Source: Croceicoccus mobilis
Lineage (GTDB): Bacteria; Pseudomonadota; Alphaproteobacteria; Sphingomonadales; Sphingomonadaceae
Length of the DNA stretch: 64,000 nt
Reading direction: 5' to 3'
Assembly: GCF_001661965.1 (NCBI RefSeq)
Contig: NZ_LYWZ01000022.1
Span: 620,001-684,000 of the forward strand
Shown here: piece after piece, positions 45,785 through 53,840 of the stretch
Numbering within the stretch: the stretch's first letter is position 1
Layout: each line of letters begins with the position of its first letter
The notes under the pieces: model-generated
Told to the model about the DNA's origin: nothing
The model's input: the letters and a program-made list of their open reading frames with translations, nothing else
Database searches by the model: none
Translations under genes and position numbers: made by a program

Positions 45785-46669
45785 ATGGGTGTAAAGATAA
45801 TCGCCGAGGTTGGCTGCAACCACAAGGGCGATATGGAGATTGCGAAGGAACATATTCGCGTGGCCGCCGTCTATGCGAAGGCCGACGTGGTGAAGTTCCA
45901 GAAGCGCAACAACCGCGAGCTGCTGACCGAAGAGCAGTATAACGCGCCCCATCCCAATCCGCGCAACTCCTATGGCGAAACCTATGGCGAGCATCGCGAA
46001 TTCCTCGAATTTTCGCTCGAGCAGCACCGCGAGCTGATGGCCGAATGCGAAAAGAACGGGATCGAATATTCGACGTCGGTATGGGACACGAGCTCGGCGC
46101 GCGACATGGCGACGCTGAAGCCAAAGCTGCTCAAGGTTCCCTCGGCATGCAATCTGCATTTCGACATGCTGGAAGTGCTGGCCAAGGACTATGACGGCGA
46201 GATCCATCTTTCGCTCGGCATGACCACGCATGAAGAGGAAGAGAAGATCGTCTCCTTCTTCGAAGAGCATGGCCGGGCCAAGGATCTCGTCATCTATTCG
46301 TGCACCTCGGGCTATCCGGTCGAATTCCAGGATATCTGCCTTGGCGAAATCACCCGGCTCAAGAACGCGTTCGAGGGTCGGGTCAAGGCGATCGCCTTTT
46401 CCGGCCATCACCTTGGCATCGCGGCCGATGTCGCGGCGCTGACGCTGGGCGCGACCTGGGTCGAGCGTCACTTCACGCTGGACCGCACCTGGAAGGGCAC
46501 CGACCATGCCGCCTCGCTCGAACCCGATGGGCTTCGCCGCCTGTGCCGCGACCTGCGCAATGTCGAAAAGGCACTGGGCTGCAAGGGCGAGGAAATCCTG
46601 CCCGTCGAGAAGGTCCAGCGCGAAAAGCTGAAATGGCGACCCCGCCCCAAGCCCGCCGCTGCCGCCTGA
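45785..46669 (+). CDS. NeuB-family nonulosonate synthase lacking the SAF domain
   Basis: 294 residues, TIM-barrel enzyme condensing a hexose(-phosphate) or N-acylated sugar with phosphoenolpyruvate. It starts KIIAEVGCNHKGDMEIAKEH, has VVKFQKRNN, LKVPSACNLHFDML and HLSLGMTT. The metal ligands of NeuB are present with the same 21-residue spacing as in the meningococcal enzyme: His208 (FSGHHLGIAADV) and His229 (WVERHFTLDRTWKGTDHAAS). The C-terminal SAF/antifreeze-like domain of Neu5Ac synthases is missing; the chain ends in a Pro/Ala tail. The ATG at 45785 follows GGAG by eight bases. Confidence 0.85.
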   Translation: MGVKIIAEVGCNHKGDMEIAKEHIRVAAVYAKADVVKFQKRNNRELLTEEQYNAPHPNPRNSYGETYGEHREFLEFSLEQHRELMAECEKNGIEYSTSVWDTSSARDMATLKPKLLKVPSACNLHFDMLEVLAKDYDGEIHLSLGMTTHEEEEKIVSFFEEHGRAKDLVIYSCTSGYPVEFQDICLGEITRLKNAFEGRVKAIAFSGHHLGIAADVAALTLGATWVERHFTLDRTWKGTDHAASLEPDGLRRLCRDLRNVEKALGCKGEEILPVEKVQREKLKWRPRPKPAAAA

Positions 46670-46705
46670 GGTAGCGGACAAGGGGGAATTGCCAGCAGTC
46701 CCTTG

Positions 46706-47563
46706 ATGGATCGTGCGCAAATCAGACAGGACATCGTCGAGCAGGGCTTTTGCGTCCTGCCGCGATTCCTGACGACCGACGAAGTCGAACGGCTACGCCT
46801 GACACTCGCCCGCTTCTTTGAGAGAAACGGGCGGATCTATAATCTTGGCAAATCGCAGCCCAATGCAGCAATGGTCTGCCCCGATATCGGTTTCCTGATC
46901 TCTTCGCCAAAGGTGGTGGAGGCTTTTCGCGCCGCGACCGGCGACGACAATCCCGTCTTCACCGGGCACTGCGACATCCATCAGGACATGATCAGCGACT
47001 GGCACAAGGATACCGGCCACGGTCATGGCTATTTCGCCGAAGACTGTTTCACCGATGGCTGCAACGTGATCAAGATGGGGGTCTATCTGCAGGATCATGT
47101 CGACGGTAACGGACTATCCGTCGTGCCCGGCTCGCACCTCGCAGACGATCTCGGCAATGACAATGCAGTCGCGATCCCCTCGCAGGCCGGCGATGTCATC
47201 CTGTTCGACGTGCGCATCACCCACCGCGGCAGGCCCGGCGACGGGGTGGAGAAATCGCTGCAGAAGGCCAGCCGCATCGGCGCGCGCATCGGCAAGTCGC
47301 TTCCCGCTGCATTACGGCCCTCGGGCGAGCCCGCCTCGATCCTTGCGCTGAAGACCGGCTATGACCGGCTGCGCGGGATCGCCTCGCGCCATTCGGTGTT
47401 TTTCACCTTTGGCGCGGATAACCGCTTTACCGCGCAATTTGCCGAGCGGAATATGGCGCGCCAGCAGCGGCAGTGGGCAGACCGTTCCAACGCCTATCCC
47501 GGCACGCTGCGCCCCGATCTGGAAGGACAGGGCGTGCATGTCTATCCAAGACAGATCGACTGA
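46706..47563 (+). CDS. Phytanoyl-CoA dioxygenase (PhyH) family protein
   Basis: 285 residues of the Fe(II)/2-oxoglutarate oxygenase class. Iron ligands can be placed: His100 and Asp102 in DWHKDTGHGHG and His173 in RITHRGRPGD, with an Arg shortly after for 2-oxoglutarate. The mid-region GVYLQDHVDGNGLSVVPGSH is typical of PhyH. In this locus a hydroxylation of a sugar or lipid precursor is inferred. TTG at 46703 is an alternative start. It lies 36 bases after the NeuB-like gene. Confidence 0.85.
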   Translation: MDRAQIRQDIVEQGFCVLPRFLTTDEVERLRLTLARFFERNGRIYNLGKSQPNAAMVCPDIGFLISSPKVVEAFRAATGDDNPVFTGHCDIHQDMISDWHKDTGHGHGYFAEDCFTDGCNVIKMGVYLQDHVDGNGLSVVPGSHLADDLGNDNAVAIPSQAGDVILFDVRITHRGRPGDGVEKSLQKASRIGARIGKSLPAALRPSGEPASILALKTGYDRLRGIASRHSVFFTFGADNRFTAQFAERNMARQQRQWADRSNAYPGTLRPDLEGQGVHVYPRQID

Positions 47564-49490
47564 CCGAACGCTCTTGAAGATGCGCCAGATGGACATGAGC
47601 CCAGACATTCCAATGAATCCCGAAAATGCCAATCCACGACCGAGTCCCGTTGCGTTCTCTGCCAAGCCCCTGGGCGGGCAGGGTCAGAACGGGCAGGCTC
47701 ATAGCCCTCAGACGGTCAAGCGCGCGCAACTCTCGGCCGTCTGGCGGTTCGAAGCGCTGAGCGAGCTTTTGGGTGAGCGGGCCTTCAAACCGGGCAAGGC
47801 AATCGAGTTCGACCCCGTGCTCGCGACACCGCTCCCATTGCTGAGCGGTCTGGGCTGGGATGTCGGGTTTTCAGGCGGCATGGCGGATGTGAATGCCGCC
47901 ATCGCCGAAACCTATCGGACAGGCGGCGCGCAAGGCGACGCAGCGGCAAAGCCCGACCTGCTGCTGTCGCAGGACCTGCCGCCGGTCGTTCCCAGCGAAG
48001 AGGAACTGGCGCGCCTGTCGGACATGCTCGCTTCCGATGGCATGCTGGTGCTGACGGTCCGTCCGGGTACCTCGGGCATGGCGATGTCGCAAATGGCGCG
48101 ATATGTTAAGGTCACCTCCCGGCGGCTGAAAGCGGCAGGCTTTGCCGCCGTGAAACAGCATCTGTTCGCCAAGGAATGCTGGATCGCGGCCTATAAGGTC
48201 GCGCCCGGTTCCATGCGCGGTCGGAGCATCGGGCGTGGCGAACTCGCCCTGTGGTCAGGCGCAGGCGCACTGCGCTCCATGCCGGAAAGGTTGCTGTCGG
48301 GCGCATGGCAGACCCGCAGCACACGACATGGAACGCCGCTGGCCGGGCACCGTCTCGCCAATGCGCGCAAGGCTGCACGCCTGCGCCGCAAGGCGGTGAT
48401 TGCGAAACATTCGCTGGTTCATTTCGGCGTGCATGCGCCCGATAACGCGGGCGATCTCGTCCTGTTCGAAACCGTGCGCCAGTGCATCGACGGTTCGCCT
48501 TCGAGCGACTGGGTGCTGCGCGACGTTCGCGCGCCGGTGACCTCCGATACGATAGAAGAGATCAACCGATCGCGCGGCATGGTCATCGGCGGCGGCGGGC
48601 TGTTTCTCGTGGATCTCGATTCCAGTTCGAAATCGGGCTGGCAGTGGCCTTGCCCGATTGAATCGCTAAGAGAGATCGAAGTCCCCATCATCGTCTTCGC
48701 GGTGGGCTATAACCGGTTTCGCGGGCAGGGCGAATTTCCGCAGGCCTTTGTCGATAGCCTGAAGCTGCTGGTGGAAAAGGCGGCATTTGTCGGCATCCGC
48801 AATCATGGCAGTATCGCGGCACTCCGCTCCTATCTTCCCGAAAAGCTTGGCGCCAAGCTCCATTTCCAGCCATGCCCCACGACCGTGCTGACCGAACTGG
48901 GCGCGGCGCCTGCGCGGCGCGAAACCGGCGATGGCCGCAAACGGCTTGTAATCAATGCAGCCTTCGACCGCTTTGGCAACCGGCTGCAGGGGCAATATGA
49001 AAATGCGCTGGGCGGGATCGCCTCGCTTGCGGCCCACGCCAAGGCGAATGGATGGGAAATCATTGCCTCGTGCCATTCCTATGACGACGAGGCGATCGTG
49101 CCGTTTCTGAAGCGCGCAGGCGTCGAGGCGAGCGTCAGGCATTTTGCATCCTCGCCCACCAGCGAAATCCTCGATTTCTATGCTGGCGTCGATCTGGTCG
49201 CGGGCATGCGTGGGCACGCGCAAATGATCCCCTTCGGTCTCGGAACGCCGATCCTCTCGCTTATCGCGCATGACAAGCTGGGCTGGTTTCTTGACGATAT
49301 CGGACACCGCGAATGGGGCGTTGAATTGACAGATCACGATACCGGCGAACGCCTGCGTTCGGCATTCGATGCCATTGCGGGCGACCTGACCGCAACGCGC
49401 GCAGCGATTGCAGCGGCGCGGCAGGTCCTGTGGGACCAGACATGCCTTAACCGGACCATCGTGCAATCCGCATTGTCGCTAGAGGGATGA
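47538..49490 (+). CDS. Polysaccharide pyruvyltransferase family protein with N-terminal extension
   Basis: 650 residues from the ATG at 47538, which has AAGGA ten bases upstream and overlaps the PhyH gene by 26 bases; ATGs at 47580 and 47613 are alternatives. The C-terminal 340 residues are a WcaK/CsaB-type ketal pyruvyltransferase: HFGVHAPDNAGDLVLFETVR, MVIGGGGLFLVD, and GMRGHAQMIPFGLGTPIL near the end. It would add pyruvate from PEP to a sugar. The N-terminal 200 residues resemble the end of a class I methyltransferase (LSDMLASDGMLVLTVRPG, SRRLKAAGF) without a SAM-binding glycine motif. Confidence 0.8.
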   Translation: MSIQDRSTDRTLLKMRQMDMSPDIPMNPENANPRPSPVAFSAKPLGGQGQNGQAHSPQTVKRAQLSAVWRFEALSELLGERAFKPGKAIEFDPVLATPLPLLSGLGWDVGFSGGMADVNAAIAETYRTGGAQGDAAAKPDLLLSQDLPPVVPSEEELARLSDMLASDGMLVLTVRPGTSGMAMSQMARYVKVTSRRLKAAGFAAVKQHLFAKECWIAAYKVAPGSMRGRSIGRGELALWSGAGALRSMPERLLSGAWQTRSTRHGTPLAGHRLANARKAARLRRKAVIAKHSLVHFGVHAPDNAGDLVLFETVRQCIDGSPSSDWVLRDVRAPVTSDTIEEINRSRGMVIGGGGLFLVDLDSSSKSGWQWPCPIESLREIEVPIIVFAVGYNRFRGQGEFPQAFVDSLKLLVEKAAFVGIRNHGSIAALRSYLPEKLGAKLHFQPCPTTVLTELGAAPARRETGDGRKRLVINAAFDRFGNRLQGQYENALGGIASLAAHAKANGWEIIASCHSYDDEAIVPFLKRAGVEASVRHFASSPTSEILDFYAGVDLVAGMRGHAQMIPFGLGTPILSLIAHDKLGWFLDDIGHREWGVELTDHDTGERLRSAFDAIAGDLTATRAAIAAARQVLWDQTCLNRTIVQSALSLEG

Positions 49491-49529
49491 TATTGGTTGC
49501 GGGGCGCGAAGCCGGATAGGATTGCCGTC

Positions 49530-50555
49530 ATGACTGAAGGACAAAGCGCCATGCTCACGCCGCGGCTCGACATCGCCCGATCCAACCGATCTGTCGTCAC
49601 GCTCGGCAAGGTCCAGCGCGAGGCTCTCGACGAGCTGAAGGACCGGATCGCGACCGGCGAGATGCGCTTTGTCCATCTCGACTGTCCGGTATGCGGCGGC
49701 GGTTCGCTGTCGCCAGTGGCGACCCGCGACCGATATGGCGTCGCCTGCACCACGGGCGTGTGCACCGATTGCGGATTGATGCAGACCAATCCCTATCCCG
49801 ACGCATCATCGCTCGACTGGTTTTACGCCAATATCTTCGCGCGCCTCCACCGGGGCACGACATCGCCATCCACCGCCCGGTTCGAGGGGCGCCGCGGCCT
49901 TGCGCATGAGGTGGTGGGCTGGCTGCGGCAAAACGGGGTTCCGGCATCGGGCCTTGCCGTCGATGTCGGCTGTGCCTCCGGCGGGTTCCTGCAGGGGCTG
50001 GTCGATAACGGGTACACTGGGATCGGCCTGGAAATTGACGCGGATTATGCCGCCGATGCACGCTCGCGCGGTCTCGACGTCCGGCTCTCGACCATTGCGG
50101 GCCTTGCCGAGGCGGGCGAAGCCGTGCTTGTCAGCTATGTCCAGGTGCTTGAGCACATCGTGGGCGTTAACGATGAGCTTGCCGCCCTGCGCGCGCGCCT
50201 ATCGCCCGGAGCGCTGGTGTTTATCGAAGTCCCCGGACTGACCAGCGTGCCGACGATGTATAATAAAGACGTTCTGCGGCTGCTGCAGCTTGCCCATGTC
50301 TGGCACTTCACGCCCGAAAGCCTCGGCAATCTCATGGCGAAACATGGGTTCGAGACGGTGGCGATCACACCCTATGTGCGCGGGCTTTTCCGCGTGCCGC
50401 TCGAAACGCCTGCAACTCCGCCGATGCGGATCGAGACGATTGCGCAGGTCCGGGAAAGGATCGCCCGGCTGGAACGGGCAAGACTGCTTTATTGGCGGAC
50501 CTGGGCCATTAAGGCGAAGGCGGTGTTGAAACGGGTGCTAGGCCGCAGCCACTGA
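49530..50555 (+). CDS. Class I SAM-dependent methyltransferase with N-terminal zinc-ribbon
   Basis: 341 residues. A zinc-ribbon-like motif lies at Cys52-x2-Cys55 and Cys78-x2-Cys81, as in sugar C-methyltransferases and related enzymes. The SAM domain has motif I AVDVGCASGGFLQGLVDNGY, then the acidic GIGLEIDADYAADA and VSYVQVLEHIVGVNDELA. The C-terminus is basic and helical. AGGA eight bases before the ATG at 49530 decides the start over an upstream TTG. A methyl group on a sugar of the repeat unit is the likely product. Confidence 0.87.
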   Translation: MTEGQSAMLTPRLDIARSNRSVVTLGKVQREALDELKDRIATGEMRFVHLDCPVCGGGSLSPVATRDRYGVACTTGVCTDCGLMQTNPYPDASSLDWFYANIFARLHRGTTSPSTARFEGRRGLAHEVVGWLRQNGVPASGLAVDVGCASGGFLQGLVDNGYTGIGLEIDADYAADARSRGLDVRLSTIAGLAEAGEAVLVSYVQVLEHIVGVNDELAALRARLSPGALVFIEVPGLTSVPTMYNKDVLRLLQLAHVWHFTPESLGNLMAKHGFETVAITPYVRGLFRVPLETPATPPMRIETIAQVRERIARLERARLLYWRTWAIKAKAVLKRVLGRSH

Positions 50556-50559
50556 CGGG

Positions 50560-51939
50560 TCACGGCTTCAGCCGCGCCCAGAAGCCCGTGTCGATCCCCG
50601 TGGCGCGCCGCGCGCACCACCACAGCAGCAGGTTGCGCAAGGTCACGCTCATCGCCGCGGCCAGCGCCGCACCCACGACACCCATGGCGGGGATCAAGAT
50701 CAGCGCGGCCACCACGTTGAAACCCAGCGCCACGGCAAAGGCGATGGTGTTGTAGCGTTCGTGCCCGGTCATGATCAGCAGCGCGGTTGCGCCGCCAAAG
50801 GCGCAATTGACCAGCTGTCCCATGGTCAGAATGATCAGCGGCATGACCGCATCGTCGAAGTCTGCCCCGAAAACCAGGTGGACCAGCGGCCGCCCCGCCA
50901 AAAGAAAGGCAATGGCGATGGGCAAGGCAAACAGGACGGCAAAGCTTGAGCCGCGCTTGACGAGCCGCCTCACCTTCTCACGATTGCCTTCGGCCCATGC
51001 GCGCGCGATCTGGGGCGTTAGCGGGGTATTGGTCGCGGTATAGCCAAGCGCGACAAGTGCGGCGCCCTGCATCGCGACCTTGTAGGGGCCGACCGCCGCG
51101 CCATCGAGGAACACCCCCAGAAGCAGAATGCCCATCTGGCTGTCGAACACATACATGCCGTTGGCAAGGCCAAAGGACAGCATGCTCGATCGCCAGCCAG
51201 ATATGTCGAGCTTTTGCGGCGATTCAGGCCGGGTCCAGCCGCGTAGCACCCGGGCGAGCAAGGCTGCACCCACAGCCCATGCCAGGATCGCCGCGACGAC
51301 ATTGAGCGCCATGGCGGCAACGCCTGCTTCGACGCCCGGACGAAAGCCATAGGCCCATCCCGCAATCAGCACGCCGACAAGCGGCAACATTACGCCGGGA
51401 CGCACGATGGAACTGGCAAGCTGGCTCTTGGCGATATGGTTCATGCCCCGCAGCAGCGCGGAGCGTATTTCGGCAAAGGGCTGGACCACGATCAGGGCAA
51501 GGCCTGCAAGCAGGATCGATCGTTCGAACGGATCCGTCAGCGACGGTACGAAAAGAATGACGATCGCGGCCGTGATCGCGATCGGCAGGCTGATCGCCAT
51601 GACCCTTGTATAAGCCCAGCGTTTCAATGCGAAAATCCGGTCGGGTTCGCCATCGGCCATGGCGCTCCCGGTTTCGCGCACGATCAGGGGCTGGACCCCG
51701 AAATTGACCGGCAAGGCGAGAAGGCCGACCACGGAGAGCGCAAAACTGTAGAGGCCGAACTGCTCGACACCAAGGAACCGGGCCAGCATCACCGAAAGGA
51801 CCCAGGCAAGGCCCACGTCGATAAGGCGCAGGGCGAACGACCAGCTTATGCCATGCAGCAGCCCACCGGCTTCGAACCGGCGTGCGAACGCGGTTGTCAA
51901 TGACTTCACTTCTGGACGAACACGGTTGCCATCACCCAT
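50560..51939 (-). CDS. Polysaccharide flippase (Wzx-like, MOP superfamily)
   Basis: 459 residues, about twelve to fourteen membrane helices in two pseudo-repeats. Start of the core: ISWSFALRLIDVGLAWVLSV and ARFLGVEQFGLYSFALSVVG, typical for Wzx/PST proteins. It moves the lipid-linked repeat unit to the periplasm for polymerisation. It converges on the methyltransferase gene with four bases between stops. The small gap upstream (56 bases) leaves it likely cotranscribed with the beta-helix gene. Confidence 0.9.
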   Translation of the reverse strand: MGDGNRVRPEVKSLTTAFARRFEAGGLLHGISWSFALRLIDVGLAWVLSVMLARFLGVEQFGLYSFALSVVGLLALPVNFGVQPLIVRETGSAMADGEPDRIFALKRWAYTRVMAISLPIAITAAIVILFVPSLTDPFERSILLAGLALIVVQPFAEIRSALLRGMNHIAKSQLASSIVRPGVMLPLVGVLIAGWAYGFRPGVEAGVAAMALNVVAAILAWAVGAALLARVLRGWTRPESPQKLDISGWRSSMLSFGLANGMYVFDSQMGILLLGVFLDGAAVGPYKVAMQGAALVALGYTATNTPLTPQIARAWAEGNREKVRRLVKRGSSFAVLFALPIAIAFLLAGRPLVHLVFGADFDDAVMPLIILTMGQLVNCAFGGATALLIMTGHERYNTIAFAVALGFNVVAALILIPAMGVVGAALAAAMSVTLRNLLLWWCARRATGIDTGFWARLKP

Positions 51940-51995
51940 GCGCTTTGCACCTGCCAGCCTTTGCTGAAAAGATGCGTAGACGAATTTTGCGCGAT

Positions 51996-53840
51996 TCAGG
52001 GCTTTGTCGGATAGCGCGGCATGGCAGCGCCCTGCCCCATATGCAGGCCGCGCCCATTGGGACCGCGATTGCCCGATTGGCGCAAAAGCGACTGTCCGAC
52101 GCCGTCGTTACCAATGGCATCGACGGTGTTGTTCGTGATCTGCGCTTTGGCCAGCGATGCCTTTCCTGTCTGAACCGTCAGCGGCAGCGGCGCATGGCCG
52201 CGATTATCGACACGGTTCCCTTCGATCCGGCACTGGCCAGTGCGTGAGGTGAGATCATATCCGATTGCAACCGAACCCGCCGGCAGATCGGTCGATACGG
52301 TGATCCGGTTGTCGGTCATTGTTCCTTCTACCGCGCTGGCGGCCATAAGCGTCACCGCTTCGTTGCCGGGCTGGTCGAAAAGCAGTCTGTTGCCGGAGAT
52401 CAGGATCGTCTTTGTTGCGCGATAGCGCCAATCGCAGCAGACATTGATCAATTCGTTATCGGTGAATTCAAGGCTGGTGAAATAGCTCGGCACACATGCG
52501 CCCAGCCGGTCCTTGCCGGAGAAGATGAAGCGATTGCGGGTGAATACGACCTCGACCGAGCCATCGGCGCGCGTGAAGCCCGAACTGCGCAAGGCGGCAA
52601 AATAGATCCCGCGCATCGCGCCATATTTGCCGGTCCCGTAACGCAGGTTCAGCGTGGAGGCAGACCCATCCTGTTCGGCGTAATTGTCGCGGAACACGAT
52701 GTTCTTCGCTGCATAGAATGTGACATAAGCGAAATTGCCGACATTGCGGACGTCATTGCCATAGGCGATGCAGTCGCGGCAGCCTTCGAAGTCGACGCCG
52801 ACATCCAGCATGTCGCGAACCCGGTTGCGGGCGACGACGCAGTTCTGCCCATTATTGCCGTAAACGCCGCCATTGGCGCCGCTCATCTCGCACTCGGCGA
52901 CATAGACATCGCGGACGCGCCGCAGATGGCGAATGTCGCCACCTTCTGCAGCGCGCGCCCCGCCTCCCCACCAGCTTACCTTGGCAAATCGCCCGGTGCA
53001 GCGATAAACGGCAACGCGCTTGGCAAAATCAAAGCGGATGATCGCGCCCTGGTAAGCCGTGTAATCGACCGCGCAGCCGATGATCGAGATATCTTCGTTG
53101 AGATCGTCGGTATGATCCGCCGCGAAACCGGCCAGCACGGCGGGATCGCGCTCGATCGAGCCGCCGCGCCTGTCATAGAGCTTCATCCGCTGGCGCATGT
53201 GTTCGACATGCACCAGGCTCATGCGGACCGATTTGCAGCGGGTCACGGTAAGCCCGCGAATATTGACCGCGTGAATCAGAAAGCCATCCGGCGCTTCCCC
53301 GGCTGGCCGGGAAATCGCGATACGATCGAACACGACATTGCTGACGAAGAGGTCGGGGTCCTGACGCGGCGGCTCTATGCGGAAGGCGCTGTGCTCGCTG
53401 CCGCGCCAATCGATGTCCGACCCGGACGCCGCGCCCAGAATGGCGATGGAATTCGCGATGGCGACCTGGCGGTGCAAGCGGATCGGCCTTCCGGATGGCA
53501 AGGCGATTGCCTTCGCCCCGCTGCCGATGGCTGCATCGAACGCCGCCGCCCAGTCGTCGCCTCCGCCCAAAAAGTCGGCCAACTGCACGGCCTCGCCGCT
53601 CAGCCGGTCAATGACACGATATGATTGCGCGGGTTCCGGAGCCCAGTTGGGCCAATCGGACGGAGTGGATGGCGGATCGCCCGCACTATTGCCCGACTGC
53701 GCACACGCGGCGGAAACCCCGGCAAGGGTTCCCACCGCGCATCCGATCAGAAGGGACCGCCGATTGGCGGAAATGGTCAGAAAGCGTTCTTGCCCACCAC
53801 GGCGGTGGCCGTGCGCATCACCAGGTAGAAATCCATCCAT
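51996..53840 (-). CDS. Secreted right-handed beta-helix (pectate-lyase-like) protein
   Basis: About 614 residues. A twin-arginine signal peptide appears soon after the start (ANRRSLLIGCAVGTLAGVSA), so Tat export is likely. The bulk (about 140-590) consists of short repeats with N-x-V/I patterns (NVVFDRIAIS, ISIIGCAVDYTAYQGA, CVVARNRVRDMLDVGVD, TKTILISGNRLLF), as in polysaccharide lyases, hydrolases and epimerases of this fold. The start is uncertain: ATG at 53840 overlaps the sugar-transferase gene by 64 bases, while a CTG in CTGA at that gene's stop is possible. Polymer trimming or release is inferred. Confidence 0.72.
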   Translation of the reverse strand: MDGFLPGDAHGHRRGGQERFLTISANRRSLLIGCAVGTLAGVSAACAQSGNSAGDPPSTPSDWPNWAPEPAQSYRVIDRLSGEAVQLADFLGGGDDWAAAFDAAIGSGAKAIALPSGRPIRLHRQVAIANSIAILGAASGSDIDWRGSEHSAFRIEPPRQDPDLFVSNVVFDRIAISRPAGEAPDGFLIHAVNIRGLTVTRCKSVRMSLVHVEHMRQRMKLYDRRGGSIERDPAVLAGFAADHTDDLNEDISIIGCAVDYTAYQGAIIRFDFAKRVAVYRCTGRFAKVSWWGGGARAAEGGDIRHLRRVRDVYVAECEMSGANGGVYGNNGQNCVVARNRVRDMLDVGVDFEGCRDCIAYGNDVRNVGNFAYVTFYAAKNIVFRDNYAEQDGSASTLNLRYGTGKYGAMRGIYFAALRSSGFTRADGSVEVVFTRNRFIFSGKDRLGACVPSYFTSLEFTDNELINVCCDWRYRATKTILISGNRLLFDQPGNEAVTLMAASAVEGTMTDNRITVSTDLPAGSVAIGYDLTSRTGQCRIEGNRVDNRGHAPLPLTVQTGKASLAKAQITNNTVDAIGNDGVGQSLLRQSGNRGPNGRGLHMGQGAAMPRYPTKP

